From Odontocerum albicorne (Eukaryota > Arthropoda > Insecta > Trichoptera > Odontoceridae), in NCBI GenBank assembly GCA_949825065.1, contig OX463862.1, forward strand, positions 19,275,118-19,339,117: a stretch of DNA of 64,000 nt, written 5' to 3'. The notes under the pieces are model-generated. The model ran no database searches and was not told where the DNA came from. It worked only from the letters and a program-made list of their open reading frames with translations. Made by a program: the position numbers and the translations under genes. Of the stretch, positions 55,136 through 64,000 are shown piece after piece. Numbering within the stretch: position 1 is the stretch's first letter; each line of letters opens with the position of its first letter.

Positions 55136-55839
55136 AAGTATCGTTAGGTTTCTTTATTCTCGTTAAGTTTTAATACGACCTTCCCGCGTGTTTTCAACAT
55201 TTCGACATTTCGTAATAAAATTACGAAAAATCGTAAATTATAACGTGTTAAAATTAAATTTGCATTAAACTTAACTTTTTACCGTTATGAATAGGTGATG
55301 AAAAAAACAAAAACATGTGGTAAAAAACAAAATTAAACAACCGCGTCGAATGATTGATTTGACCAGGGATTTAGCCCACACTAACATATCGTCGTCATAC
55401 AAGAGAAAGTGACCAAGTGCATTTTTCGTGAAAACATGATTATTGACTATCTGACATCTTACTAACATAATGGTGGCCTGGAAGAAATGACCCAGCATGA
55501 ACTTGGAATAATAATAATAATATCTTGACTTGTTTTAAATGACTCTGCATAAATGTTTTTTTTCTTACAAGCAAAACTGACTATTGGACATAGCCATTTT
55601 TTCTTGTAATTTTATACAAGAAAAAGTGACTAAGTGACAGTTGGTCATTTTTGCTTGTACTAACAATTTTCAACATCGTGAAGTTAGTCAAAGTTTTGTA
55701 CGAAAGTTTGACATTTAAATTTTTCTCTCGAAAAACAGTGACAAAATTCGAAATAAATATGTGCAGTCTTAAGTCCCTGTGCGCAAAAGTGTAACTGCAA
55801 AACATGCAAAGACCTCCAGCAGATCTTACTTTTGACGCA

Positions 55840-58150
55840 AAACAGACACAGAATTACAACGTGTTTGTAAAAGTTTCTTTATCAAAACATGCTGTATAAG
55901 CCATGGTCCAGTAAGTCCAGTACTTTTGAACATATATACGCCATATATGGCATCTATAGTGGTACTGATTTACGAGGAAAGTCTGAACCTGGAAACAAAA
56001 CCTCAGAAGCTCGAGCGAAGAAAGTTGAGGAGCACATTGGGAATTTACCAGTAATGGAATTCCACTATTGTCGCAAGTCAAGCAACAGAAAATATTTTCC
56101 TCCAGGGCTTTCAATTTCTAAAATGTACAGCCTTTATGTTAAGAAATGTGAGAGTGATAATGACATGAACTTTGTTTCAAAAACCACCTACACTCGAATA
56201 TTCGGAAATAATTTTAACTTATCTTTTTTTCACACAAAAAAAGATCAGTGTCTGCTATGCAATTATGCATCGGAGGAAGACAAAACTGATTCTAGGAGCA
56301 ATTACAGCAAACACCTAGCAAGACGTCATGAAACCAATTCTGCAAAGGCCCTAGATAAAATACGTGCTACTATTGACACTTCGTTTAAAAGTGCAACGTT
56401 TGACTTACAGAGTGTCTTGCAAATTCCCTCATCAGAAGCTGCACAAATGTACTACATTTGTACCAGACAGGTACAAAGACTGTAGAATAGGCGGATGGTT
56501 GCTGCAGTGCGTGAAGAATCCAGTTCGCGGAGTCAAAGCGTAAATCACCAAAATTAATTAAATTAATTTCCGGCGAAATATTCTTTCCGTCAATGCGCCT
56601 CTGAACTTGTGGGCGGAGCTTGTTTCCGGGTATTCAGCGCGCTGCCCAGATCGGTTCCAGGGACGGACTCGGGACGATAATTCCGGCGAAAACGAAGAGA
56701 TGAAGCGAAAACAGTTGCAGATTAGAGATTCCTCTGTAGATCTTGGAGAAGGGTGAAGAAGAAAAGCACGAAGTCAGTCCAGTGAAGAGAAGTATATTTT
56801 CAGCCAGATTGGGGCCTTATATGAACGGTTAACCGGCCACAGTAAGCCCTCGCGTCCCGCAATTTTCGGGATTTTCGGCCTGCTTAGGACGTCTGGTCAG
56901 GGATGTACTGTGGCGGCCACCGCTCATATCGGGCAGTTACATTACGGTCGCGTTTGCGTCCGGGTTCAAACAGACATAAAATATTCCTTCTTTTTCTGAA
57001 GGAATATTTGCGATATTTACATACATTTTAAACATAAATATTTTAGATCTTATTATAACACAATACATATTTCCATAACATAGATTTATAAGAACATACA
57101 AGAATTTACATGGAAATATAAGGATTTATATATACGCATTTTACCTTTTATAGAATTACATGAGTTATAACAAAGAGTTCATACACAGTTTATATCTACG
57201 AGTATTTAGGTGAATTTGCCTCCAGATCTACACAGCATTGTCTATATCATTATACCACATACACACACAAGGGTGACGGCATACGTCCGATACAACATTC
57301 GTAAATGATGCACGTACAATTTGACTATTTATGAGGCTGCTCCTCCAAACCTTGCTCATTGTTGCGTATGGACAGAAGTAAACGGACAACGTGGTAGTTG
57401 TGAAATAGGTTCAGCGTTGCAGGCTTGGATAGAAAATCTGGATAAAAATGTGACGGAGATATCATTGTATTCAGATACCTGTTCTGAACAAAACCGCAAT
57501 CAATACATAGCGTCATTATTTATGCATATAACTCAAACGACTCCAATTAAATATATACAACATAACTTCATGGAATCAGGACATTCTTACATGGAAGTTG
57601 ATTCTATGCATAGTGTTATAGAATCATCCAAAAAACATGTTAATGTGTATACCCTTAATGATTGGATCAACATATTTAAAGCATCTCGATCCAATAGAAA
57701 TAAAAATGAAAACAGCGAGCCATATGAAGTGCATGAGTTAAGATTTGACGATATGCTAAATCTCAAATTACTTGCCTCAAAAATGATCAAAAACCGCACA
57801 AAAAATTAAGACAATGAAATTGTTTCGTGGCTGCAAATTAAATGCTTACGATATGAGCACGCCAGACCAGGACAAATTCTTTCTAAGTATTCTTATAATT
57901 AAGATTTTAAAATCCTGTCAGTGTTTGGGCGAGGATTGCCACCACTTTTTCTTCCATTGACGTATTTATACAAAAAAGAACTCAGTATAACCAAGCAAAG
58001 AAAGAAATATTTACTGAAGCTTTGTACTAAGACACTGGAGCAATTCCTTATGACTATCATGGATGGTACAGATCACTTTCAGTCAATAATAAAGAAGACC
58101 GAGCAGAGCACCAGCACCAGAACCAAAGTTGGATTCTGAATCTGAGGCAG
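55840..58150 (+). pseudogene. Broken transposase-like gene of the 31-bp TIR element (DUF7869-like protein)
   Basis: Part 1 (55889-56485) reads TDLRGKSEPGNKTSEARAKK, HYCRKSSNRKYFPPGLSISK, MYSLYVKKCESDNDMNF, YTRIFGNNFNLSFFHTKKDQ, then CLLCNYAS, NYSKHLARRHE. Part 2 (57318-57809) reads LTIYEAAPPNLAHCCVWTEV, ISLYSDTCSEQNRNQYIASL, HNFMESGHSYMEVDSMHSVI. Part 3 (57921-58139 and a shifted frame) reads ELSITKQRKKYLLKLC, then TGAIPYDYHGWYRSLS. The order and motifs match a large family of uncharacterised arthropod proteins I remember as DUF7869-like. The YSDTC and MESGHS/DSMHS boxes could hold acidic catalytic residues of an RNase H-like fold. The gene is frameshifted and interrupted, so not functional here. 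Confidence 0.65.
56477..57313. mobile_element. Insertion of about 837 bp splitting the transposase-like gene
   Basis: The coding homology stops at about 56470 and resumes at 57318. The six bases gtacaa occur at both edges (56471-56476, 57314-57319). The left half (56570-56950) is GC-rich with an inverted pair (ggccacagta 56835 / tactgtggc 56906), the right half very AT-rich. No protein is encoded. The size and short direct repeat would fit a solo LTR, but no clear TG...CA ends meet the repeats. Confidence 0.55.
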
Positions 58151-58739
58151 AATAATATTTTTATACTTTTTGTTCTTTCAATACAATTGTTTTCTATGTT
58201 ATGTACTTACCTAGTTTATTTTCCATAAAAAATGTTTTTTTCTTAATAATAATTATAAGTATTAAAAAAATAATAATTTTCAAAGAAAATAAGGCACATG
58301 TCTTTAATTTTTCCTACCTCATTCTAATAATCAAAAGTGACTATCTGCCATTTTGTTCTTTGATTCATGTTTGGTAAAACTGACCAACTGCTTTGGGAAT
58401 TTTTAAAAGCTACAGTATGAAAATTTTCAAAAATATTATTTCTTTATTTTGAAAGCAATGAACATTTCTACACACACAAAAATAATCACAAGTGTGAATA
58501 CATTCATTTCTTTTTTAAATTGATAATAAAAATGTAAAAATGGTTAAATGGCTCTCCTGAACATTTTACATTTTGTTAGTTGGTCACTTTCTCTTGTATG
58601 ACGACGATATATGGTATAACTAAAATTCTAAAGCTTTGTCTAATGATATTCAACCAGCATATTAAACAGCAAACAAGTTAAAGAATAAGCTGGTTAACAA
58701 TAAGGATACACAAAGTTAACTTCCCAATCTAGAGTTAAC

Positions 58740-59470
58740 AAATTGAAATTTCTGAATTCAAGGATTTGGGCGTAACCTTCGATGTCGGACTCACGTTCGT
58801 TAACCATGTCTCACGTTTGATATCGGACTGTTACAAACTACTCGGTTTTGTAATGAGAATATCAAGAGAATTTAACAGCACCGATATCCTCCGAAACTTA
58901 TATAATTATTTAATTAGAACCAAATTAGAATATGCATCTACGGTTTGGGCTCCTCACCAGCTCAAATACAAAAACAATATAGAACAAATACAAAAAAAAT
59001 TCCTCAGATATCTATGGTACAGAACAAAGGGCGATTACCCAAAATATGCTCACCATGCCGAACTTCTCACGGTGTGTAACTATAGAAGCCTTGAAACAAG
59101 AAGGCAACAATCCATTGCGATATTCCTAATAAAGGTTTTCCAAGGTTCCTTTAACTGTCCCGCGATTCTACTAAGCGCGAGAAGCACTAAGTTTATATGT
59201 ACCCAATAAATATATCCGTGCAAGGAATCACCCTCTGTTCTACATACCAACTTACAGGACGAATATCATGGCAAAACACTCAGTCACCCGTGGTATAGAG
59301 ATATTGAACCAACTGAATGACACGGTTGATATATTCTCGGTACCGTCTAGCAGTATGAGAAGAATCCTGGCTGATATTATTCCTAACGAATAAGCTAACG
59401 CTAGAAGCAAACCCTCTTTGTGTAACAGGAGAAATCCGTGCCAAGTGGAAAAAAAAAAAAAAAAAAAAAC
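58740..59470 (+). pseudogene. Jockey-type LINE C-terminal fragment with poly-A tail
   Basis: The plus frame reads GVTFDVGLTFVNHVSRLISD, YKLLGFVMRISREF, YNYLIRTKLEYASTVWAPHQ, NIEQIQKKFLRYLWYRTKGD, the C-terminal region of jockey-like reverse transcriptases. A frameshift follows near 59170, and it ends in an A-run at 59449-59469. A second copy lies at 37035-37370. Confidence 0.8.
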
Positions 59471-59479
59471 AAAGAAATG

Positions 59480-60420
59480 CAACGACAGTTCATATAATAT
59501 TTTTATACAATAAAAATAAATATTGAAAAAAGATTTAGGGAACATTTGAGATGTCTCAATAACAATATTTTTATGGAGTTCGCCAACAATTTAAGTGCGC
59601 AAAATACTGTTTTTCTTTGTTTTTCTGTTTCAAACATCCAGTTTTGCAAAATTCCATAATTTGTATCAATGTTTTGCAGTTTGAATGAATTTGATTACTT
59701 TTCACTTTTATTATCAATGAATCGACACAAAAGTATCGTAGAAACGATTAAAAATCCGAACATCTAGTTTAGCGAAATATTTATAATTTGCATCAATAAT
59801 TTTGAATTTGAATGGACTTGATTAAAAAAACGTACTACATTTTTTTAGCAAAGTTCATCAGTTACCCATTTTCTCTGATATTGTCCCAAATTTCTTTAAA
59901 TTTAGTGGCTTTTCATACGAATTCCGGTGATAAACATTACAAACCAACGATTTATGACAAGAACGTAAACCTATCTCTGGTATATACCGTAGTGTCTTGC
60001 GTAACCTAACACCACATTCTTAATGGAACTGTTATGTAGAAATAACGCTTAAACAGGAGGAAATGTTGTGGTTTGGTTATGGTTTTTGTTTTCAAAATGT
60101 TATACAGGGGAAATTCAATCCAAAATGTCTATGTCGGAAGATATTTACCAACTTCGTCATGGATGGCTAATAGTCTGATTTTATGCCAAAATAATCCTCA
60201 GCATACATATTATTCAGCCTTCTCAATGAAAACGTGGGAACGGAATATATCCTAATATCGAGTTAATTAAATTATTGATTTTTAAATAGAGTTCATATTT
60301 ATAGAAATCTTTCCTGTCAGCATGTGAAATGGCTGCTTTGTGTTATAAACAACAGTGGACAAGGAAAACTGAAGACTGAAAAAGTAATATGGAAATCGAA
60401 GAAGAAATCAAAAAGTTTCG
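59480..60420. other. Intergenic AT-rich stretch, no gene recognised
   Basis: It shares words with 54190-54790 (ccataatttg..tcaat..tttgcagtttgaatg) and is otherwise featureless. The short frames show no recognisable content. Confidence 0.4.
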
Positions 60421-60680
60421 CCTTTTTTAATCCCTATACATTGGATTTGACAAGTTACTTAAAAGACTTTCACGTTGTCAGAAAGAACAACGCATGTCTT
60501 AAGAGAGTCATCACTGGGAAAGTTGAAAGAAAACGTGCAATCGGAAGGTCATCTACAAGACAGACGAACCTACTAACGGATTTAATGGATTTTCTTTAAT
60601 CCACACATTCAAGATGGTCCCGAGCTGGGAAAGATGCGTACTCCAAACTCTTGGCATAGGAGAGAATAAAGACGCTCAAA
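60420..60680 (+). pseudogene. LINE C-terminal fragment
   Basis: The frame reads NACLKRVITGKVERKRAIGR then a broken STHSRWSRAGKDAYSKL. This recalls the EGKVEGKRxRGR ... W-x-x-L end of RTE-like elements. Short and dead. Confidence 0.5.
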
Positions 60681-60689
60681 CGACTTAGA

Positions 60690-61300
60690 AAGTAAAGATT
60701 TTTTGGTAGGTATAAAGTGTCATTGTTTCATTTTTCAATTTTTTTAGACAATGCAGTTTTTAGACGTTAGTCCCTACTGTGCATTACAATACAGACAATC
60801 CAGCATTGCGTTCGTTGTTCTTGATACATTTTTTTGCTTTTTATATAGGTATGTATTATATATAATATACAGTATATATAAAATATATTTTGCATTAAAT
60901 TAACTCTCATTATGGCTCCCAAGAAAATTAATTTCGGTTTGCGAAAATTTCGGCTCGCGAACGGAATCAAGGAACGAATTAAGTTCGTAACCCGAGGTAC
61001 CACTGTACAATGAAGTATATGGATGAGGAAAACGCAAAGATATGACGCACATGGATATGAAAGTGCGAGCATCTATATTTTCAGCTGATCCCGAAAAAGA
61101 AACGGTAGGTATTGATTATTTAATTATTTACATAGTTTTGATTTCATCGACACGTGTGATTTCATCGAGAAATACCATATTTGGAACGAAATTGGACGAT
61201 TTTAAATAGGAAATGAGATGTTTGAAAAACAACAATTCCGAAAACAAGTTTAGAACTACTTTTTAAGACTTATTTTATTATCTTCTTAATATCGGCAAAC
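60690..61300. other. Intergenic stretch, no gene recognised
   Basis: AT-rich, with a TA-rich microsatellite-like run at 60855-60885. No feature that I can support. Confidence 0.4.
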
Positions 61301-61302
61301 GC

Positions 61303-61500
61303 TCCGACTTCCATGACCTAGTTGGTACGATGCTCGTTGTGCCAGAGGTTGCGTGCTCGATTCCCGTTGTAATTCGGATTTTTTAAAAATGATTCCTGTC
61401 TGGTTTTCAATTAAGGCCTCTTTATCATCTCTCTGGTAGGGGATGCAAGAAATTGCCGCATTGCAATATAAGCTCGCCAGGCTGAATTCAAAATACAAGG
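61303..61500 (+). repeat. SINE family A copy, plus strand, about 350 bp upstream of the second gene
   Basis: The head ccatgacctagttggtacga (A-box-like) and gttgcgtgctcgattcccg (B-box-like) are followed by the family body (tgtctggttttcaattaagg, gcaagaaattgccgcattgc) and 3' end (cgccaggctgaattcaaaat). Confidence 0.7.
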
Positions 61501-61724
61501 AAAGTTTAAGGAAAATAAAATAAAAAGAGAAACGCTACTTGTCTTTTTTATATTTTTTTAAATATATTTTTATCACTACGACTTGTGAACGCCAGTTATT
61601 CTGAGAGCCCTTCGTTGTCGTTTTTTTTTTTAAGGCTTGTGGTCTTTTTTTCACAAGGAAAGTGCTAGTTGTCTTTTTTTTTAATAATTATTTATAATTT
61701 TTAATGATTATTTACAAAGTTTTG

Positions 61725-61860
61725 AGCACCAACGCGGTGGATGGTTGCCGCCTTTTCTTTCTAACGCAAGCCCCGCCCCCTTTCTCCCTCCACTGCGGTG
61801 CCTTGGACAACTCTGGGGGATGTTTTTATCCTTAGTACTGTTTTGACCTTCGTCCAGTAT
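61725..61860 (+). promoter_or_regulatory. Possible promoter region of the downstream gene
   Basis: A short GC-rich stretch stands out from AT-rich flanks and holds a GC-box-like gccccgccccc at 61770-61780. A possible initiator context (gtccagt, gccagtg) follows near 61855-61875. It lies just upstream of the inferred first exon of the gene that opens at 62543. This is inference from composition and position only. Confidence 0.3.
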
Positions 61861-62048
61861 ATACCGTGCCAGTGAATGTTCGTGGAGTTTATATTTTTTT
61901 CGTAATTCGAGTGATTAAACATTGAGTCAAAACTATAACATAAGTCTTGCTATTGAACAATTTTTATTGAGTGCACATCGTTGAATTTGTTACTATCAAA
62001 GTCATCAGGAAGATACCTTTCATTTCACCCACCATCGAGAAGACTTCG
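61860..62048 (+). other. Probable 5' noncoding exon of the downstream gene
   Basis: A good donor (cttcg|gtgagt) sits at 62048/62049 and a good acceptor (gttcacag) ends at 62534, nine bases before ATG 62543. That makes a 486-bp intron inside the 5' UTR. The 5' edge given is approximate. I see no upstream ATG frame that would continue into the coding exon. Confidence 0.45.
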
Positions 62049-62542
62049 GTGAGTTCCATTTTTCCTATCTATTTAGTTAAATTACCGTATTGCCAGTTAC
62101 GACAATTTTCCTCTTTTTTCCTAGCACTCATATTTTACTAAGGCCGTGGGCGCAAGAAGTCTAGGATTAATTTATCGAAGCTTGCAGGCGCTTGGTGCCT
62201 CGATTTCTTTAAAAAAGCTTGGGGGGCGCTCATTGTTATTTTTGTATTAATGCTTGTTAGCATTGTGCTGCGTGTTTTATATTTATTTTGATTTCAGTAC
62301 ATTTTAACACTCAAATATTTTTATGTAGCGTTAATTTCCAGTATTAGCAAAATTATCGAGTCAATATAGTAACTTTTTTGAAAGCAAATTATACTTTAAA
62401 CAATGAGACATGCAAGCTGACGCAAACTTGATGAATGTTTCGTCAATTATTTCAGAACAGGTCGATTATAGGTAACCTCACTCGATTATAGGTATTTGTA
62501 TTAGATATCTAATGTTTTTTTCTTTTGTTCACAGATTAAAAA

Positions 62543-64000
62543 ATGAGCTACAACAACGCCTCTTCTTTCATCCCTCAAAAGGGGATACACTGTGCTGGAA
62601 GGGCTTTAGAAGAAGCACCATGGACCGTGCACTCCCAAGAGCGCTCGACCGTCATCGTTTCACCGCCGATGCCGCACAGTGATATTCAAGAAATGTCATT
62701 TATACAAAGGAATCCGTATCAGGTTCCGAAATATCCTGGTGGAGAAGCACAGGAGTTCTCTATCAACCCAAGGAAGAGGCCACTAGCGCAACTTGATAAC
62801 CAAGAACCATCTTGTTCATTTTGGAATCCACAAGGTGACACAAAATATACTGGTGGTCAAAGCCGTGAGTTTCTTTTCAACTCAGTGCAACTCGATATTC
62901 AAAAACCGAGGAAACTTTGTAATCCATATTATCCTGTTAGCCAAAATCAGGCAAACTCTTTTCGTTCAGTGCCGCCCAGCGATTATCAAGAGGATCTACT
63001 AAAGAATTTAAGAACTTCTTCACAGGATCCTTCCGTTATTGGCGAGGAAGTCGAACACATATCCGAAGTTGTTAAAAGATGTAACCGTTATTCACCAATA
63101 TCAGAAGACGGATCCATATACGTGGGGGCTGAAAAACCTTACCCCTATTCACCCGTTTCCAATGTCAGTAGTGATAAATTCAAGGACAACGTATTTGACT
63201 CAGTGACGAGGCCAACGCTGCACCGTGACATCCAAGATCCATCTTGTTCATTTTGGAACCCACATGGTGACAGAAACTATACTGGTGGTCAAAGCCAGGA
63301 GCTCGTTTTCAACTCAGTGCAGCTAGGTATCCAAGATCCACCGAAAAAACTTTGGAAACCAAATTATACTGGTAGCCAAAATCAGGCATACTCTTTTCAC
63401 TCAGTGTCGCCCAGTGATTATCAAGAGGATCTACAAAATAATTTAAGAACTTTTTCACAGGATCCTTCCGTTATTGGCGAGGAAGTCGAACACATATCCG
63501 AAGGTGTTAAAAGATGTAACCGTTATTCACCAACTTCAGAAGACGGATCCATGTACGTGGGGTCTGAAAAATCTTACCCCTATTCACCAGTTTCCAATGT
63601 GAGTAGTGATAAATTCAAGGACAACGTATTTGACTCAGTGACGAGGCCAACGCTGCACCGTGACATCCAAGATCCATCTTGTTCATTTTGGAATCCACAT
63701 GGTGACAGAAACTATACTGGTGGTCAAAGCCAGGAGCTCGTTTTCAACTCAGTGCAGCTAGGTATCCAAGATCCACCGAAAAAACTTTGGAAACCAAATT
63801 ATACTGGTAGCAAAAATCAGGCATACTCTTTTCACTCAGTGTCGCCCAGTGATTATCAAGAGGATCTACAAAATAATTTAAGAACTTCTTCACAGGATCC
63901 TTCCGTTATTGGCGAGGAAGTCGAACACATATCCGAAGGTGTTAAAAGATGTAACCGTTATTCACCAATTTCAGAAGACGGATCCATGTACCTGGGGTCT
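62543..64000 (+). CDS. N-terminal part of a novel tandem-repeat protein (open at window edge)
   Basis: From ATG 62543 (M-SYNNASSFIPQKG) the frame stays open for 486 codons to the last base, with no stop, so the gene is 3'-partial. An 86-residue unique start is followed by repeats of 144-145 residues beginning about QDPSCSFWNPHGD. Each repeat holds YTGGQSQEL, FNSVQLGIQ, SPSDYQEDLQ, DPSVIGEEVEHIS and YPYSPVSNVSSDKF. Repeats two and three are nearly identical. The protein is rich in Ser, Pro, Gln, Asp and Tyr, has few Cys, and shows no signal peptide or membrane segment. I recognise no domain. The sustained frame and in-frame repeat lengths show it is really coding. Confidence 0.75.
   Translation, partial: MSYNNASSFIPQKGIHCAGRALEEAPWTVHSQERSTVIVSPPMPHSDIQEMSFIQRNPYQVPKYPGGEAQEFSINPRKRPLAQLDNQEPSCSFWNPQGDTKYTGGQSREFLFNSVQLDIQKPRKLCNPYYPVSQNQANSFRSVPPSDYQEDLLKNLRTSSQDPSVIGEEVEHISEVVKRCNRYSPISEDGSIYVGAEKPYPYSPVSNVSSDKFKDNVFDSVTRPTLHRDIQDPSCSFWNPHGDRNYTGGQSQELVFNSVQLGIQDPPKKLWKPNYTGSQNQAYSFHSVSPSDYQEDLQNNLRTFSQDPSVIGEEVEHISEGVKRCNRYSPTSEDGSMYVGSEKSYPYSPVSNVSSDKFKDNVFDSVTRPTLHRDIQDPSCSFWNPHGDRNYTGGQSQELVFNSVQLGIQDPPKKLWKPNYTGSKNQAYSFHSVSPSDYQEDLQNNLRTSSQDPSVIGEEVEHISEGVKRCNRYSPISEDGSMYLGS
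62801..64000 (+). repeat. In-frame tandem coding repeat, units of 432 and 435 bp
   Basis: The unit starts near 62801, 63233 and 63668 (spacings 432 and 435 bp, both multiples of three). Unit 1 is diverged. Units 2 and 3 differ at only scattered bases, which suggests recent duplication or gene conversion. Unit 3 is cut by the window edge, so the copy number is unknown. Confidence 0.9.

Larger units (their letters stand above)
55386..58610 (+). mobile_element. 3.2-kb DNA transposon with perfect 31-bp TIRs and a noncanonical transposase-like gene
   Basis: The left end 55386-55416 (atatcgtcgtcatacaagag...) is the exact complement of 58580-58610. TA borders the tcgtcg termini on both sides. Subterminal copies of a word like aaagtgactaagtgaca lie at 55405, 55440, 55575, 55622, 58327, 58375 and the ends. 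The interior holds fragments of one long protein (55840-56485, 57318-57809, 57920-58150), split by an unrelated insertion at 56477-57313. This is the structure expected of a cut-and-paste transposon. Confidence 0.85.

Overview
The window is nuclear DNA from an animal, almost certainly an insect. It is AT-rich, with GT-AG introns of 0.4 to 17 kb, tRNA-derived SINEs, degenerate non-LTR (LINE), Penelope-like, mariner, hAT-like and other DNA transposon copies, and many short minisatellites. Short TTAGG/CCTAA runs fit the insect telomere motif. I cannot fix the insect order. There are no bacterial genes, operons, tRNA or rRNA genes, or CRISPR arrays.

Positions 1-43,896 hold most of one host gene on the + strand. 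I could join sixteen exons (1307-1530 up to 42522-43896) with every GT/AG boundary in phase. They give one open frame of 1,226 complete residues ending in TAG; the signal peptide and start lie upstream of the window. The product has five complement-control (CCP/sushi) modules, an Ig-like module, four more CCP modules, and a cysteine-free Lys/Ser/Thr-rich tail of about 445 residues in the last exon. This layout and the motifs recall secreted insect synaptic-matrix proteins of the Hikaru genki / Hasp (LEV-9-like) type. I give no gene symbol because I cannot separate those paralogues without a search. Introns take up most of the locus; the one between exons in-window 6 and 7 is 17.1 kb and splits CCP4.

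Positions 43,897-61,700 are an intergenic transposon graveyard. Right after the stop codon lies a hAT-like element with a mariner-type (DUF4817-like) element nested in it. Further on come a Penelope-like fragment with a GIY-YIG endonuclease between inverted terminal repeats, a 1.86 kb TIR element carrying a nested 5'-truncated LINE with an 11-bp target duplication, and a 3.2 kb element (55386-58610). The last has perfect 31-bp terminal inverted repeats, repeated subterminal motifs and the broken pieces of one unusual protein, which I take to be its transposase. It is the best candidate here for a poorly described mobile system.

Positions 61,700-64,000 hold the start of a second + strand gene: a GC-box-rich upstream region, a probable 5' noncoding exon ending at 62048, and a coding exon opening at ATG 62543. 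That frame stays open for 486 codons to the window edge and contains near-identical tandem repeats of 144-145 residues.
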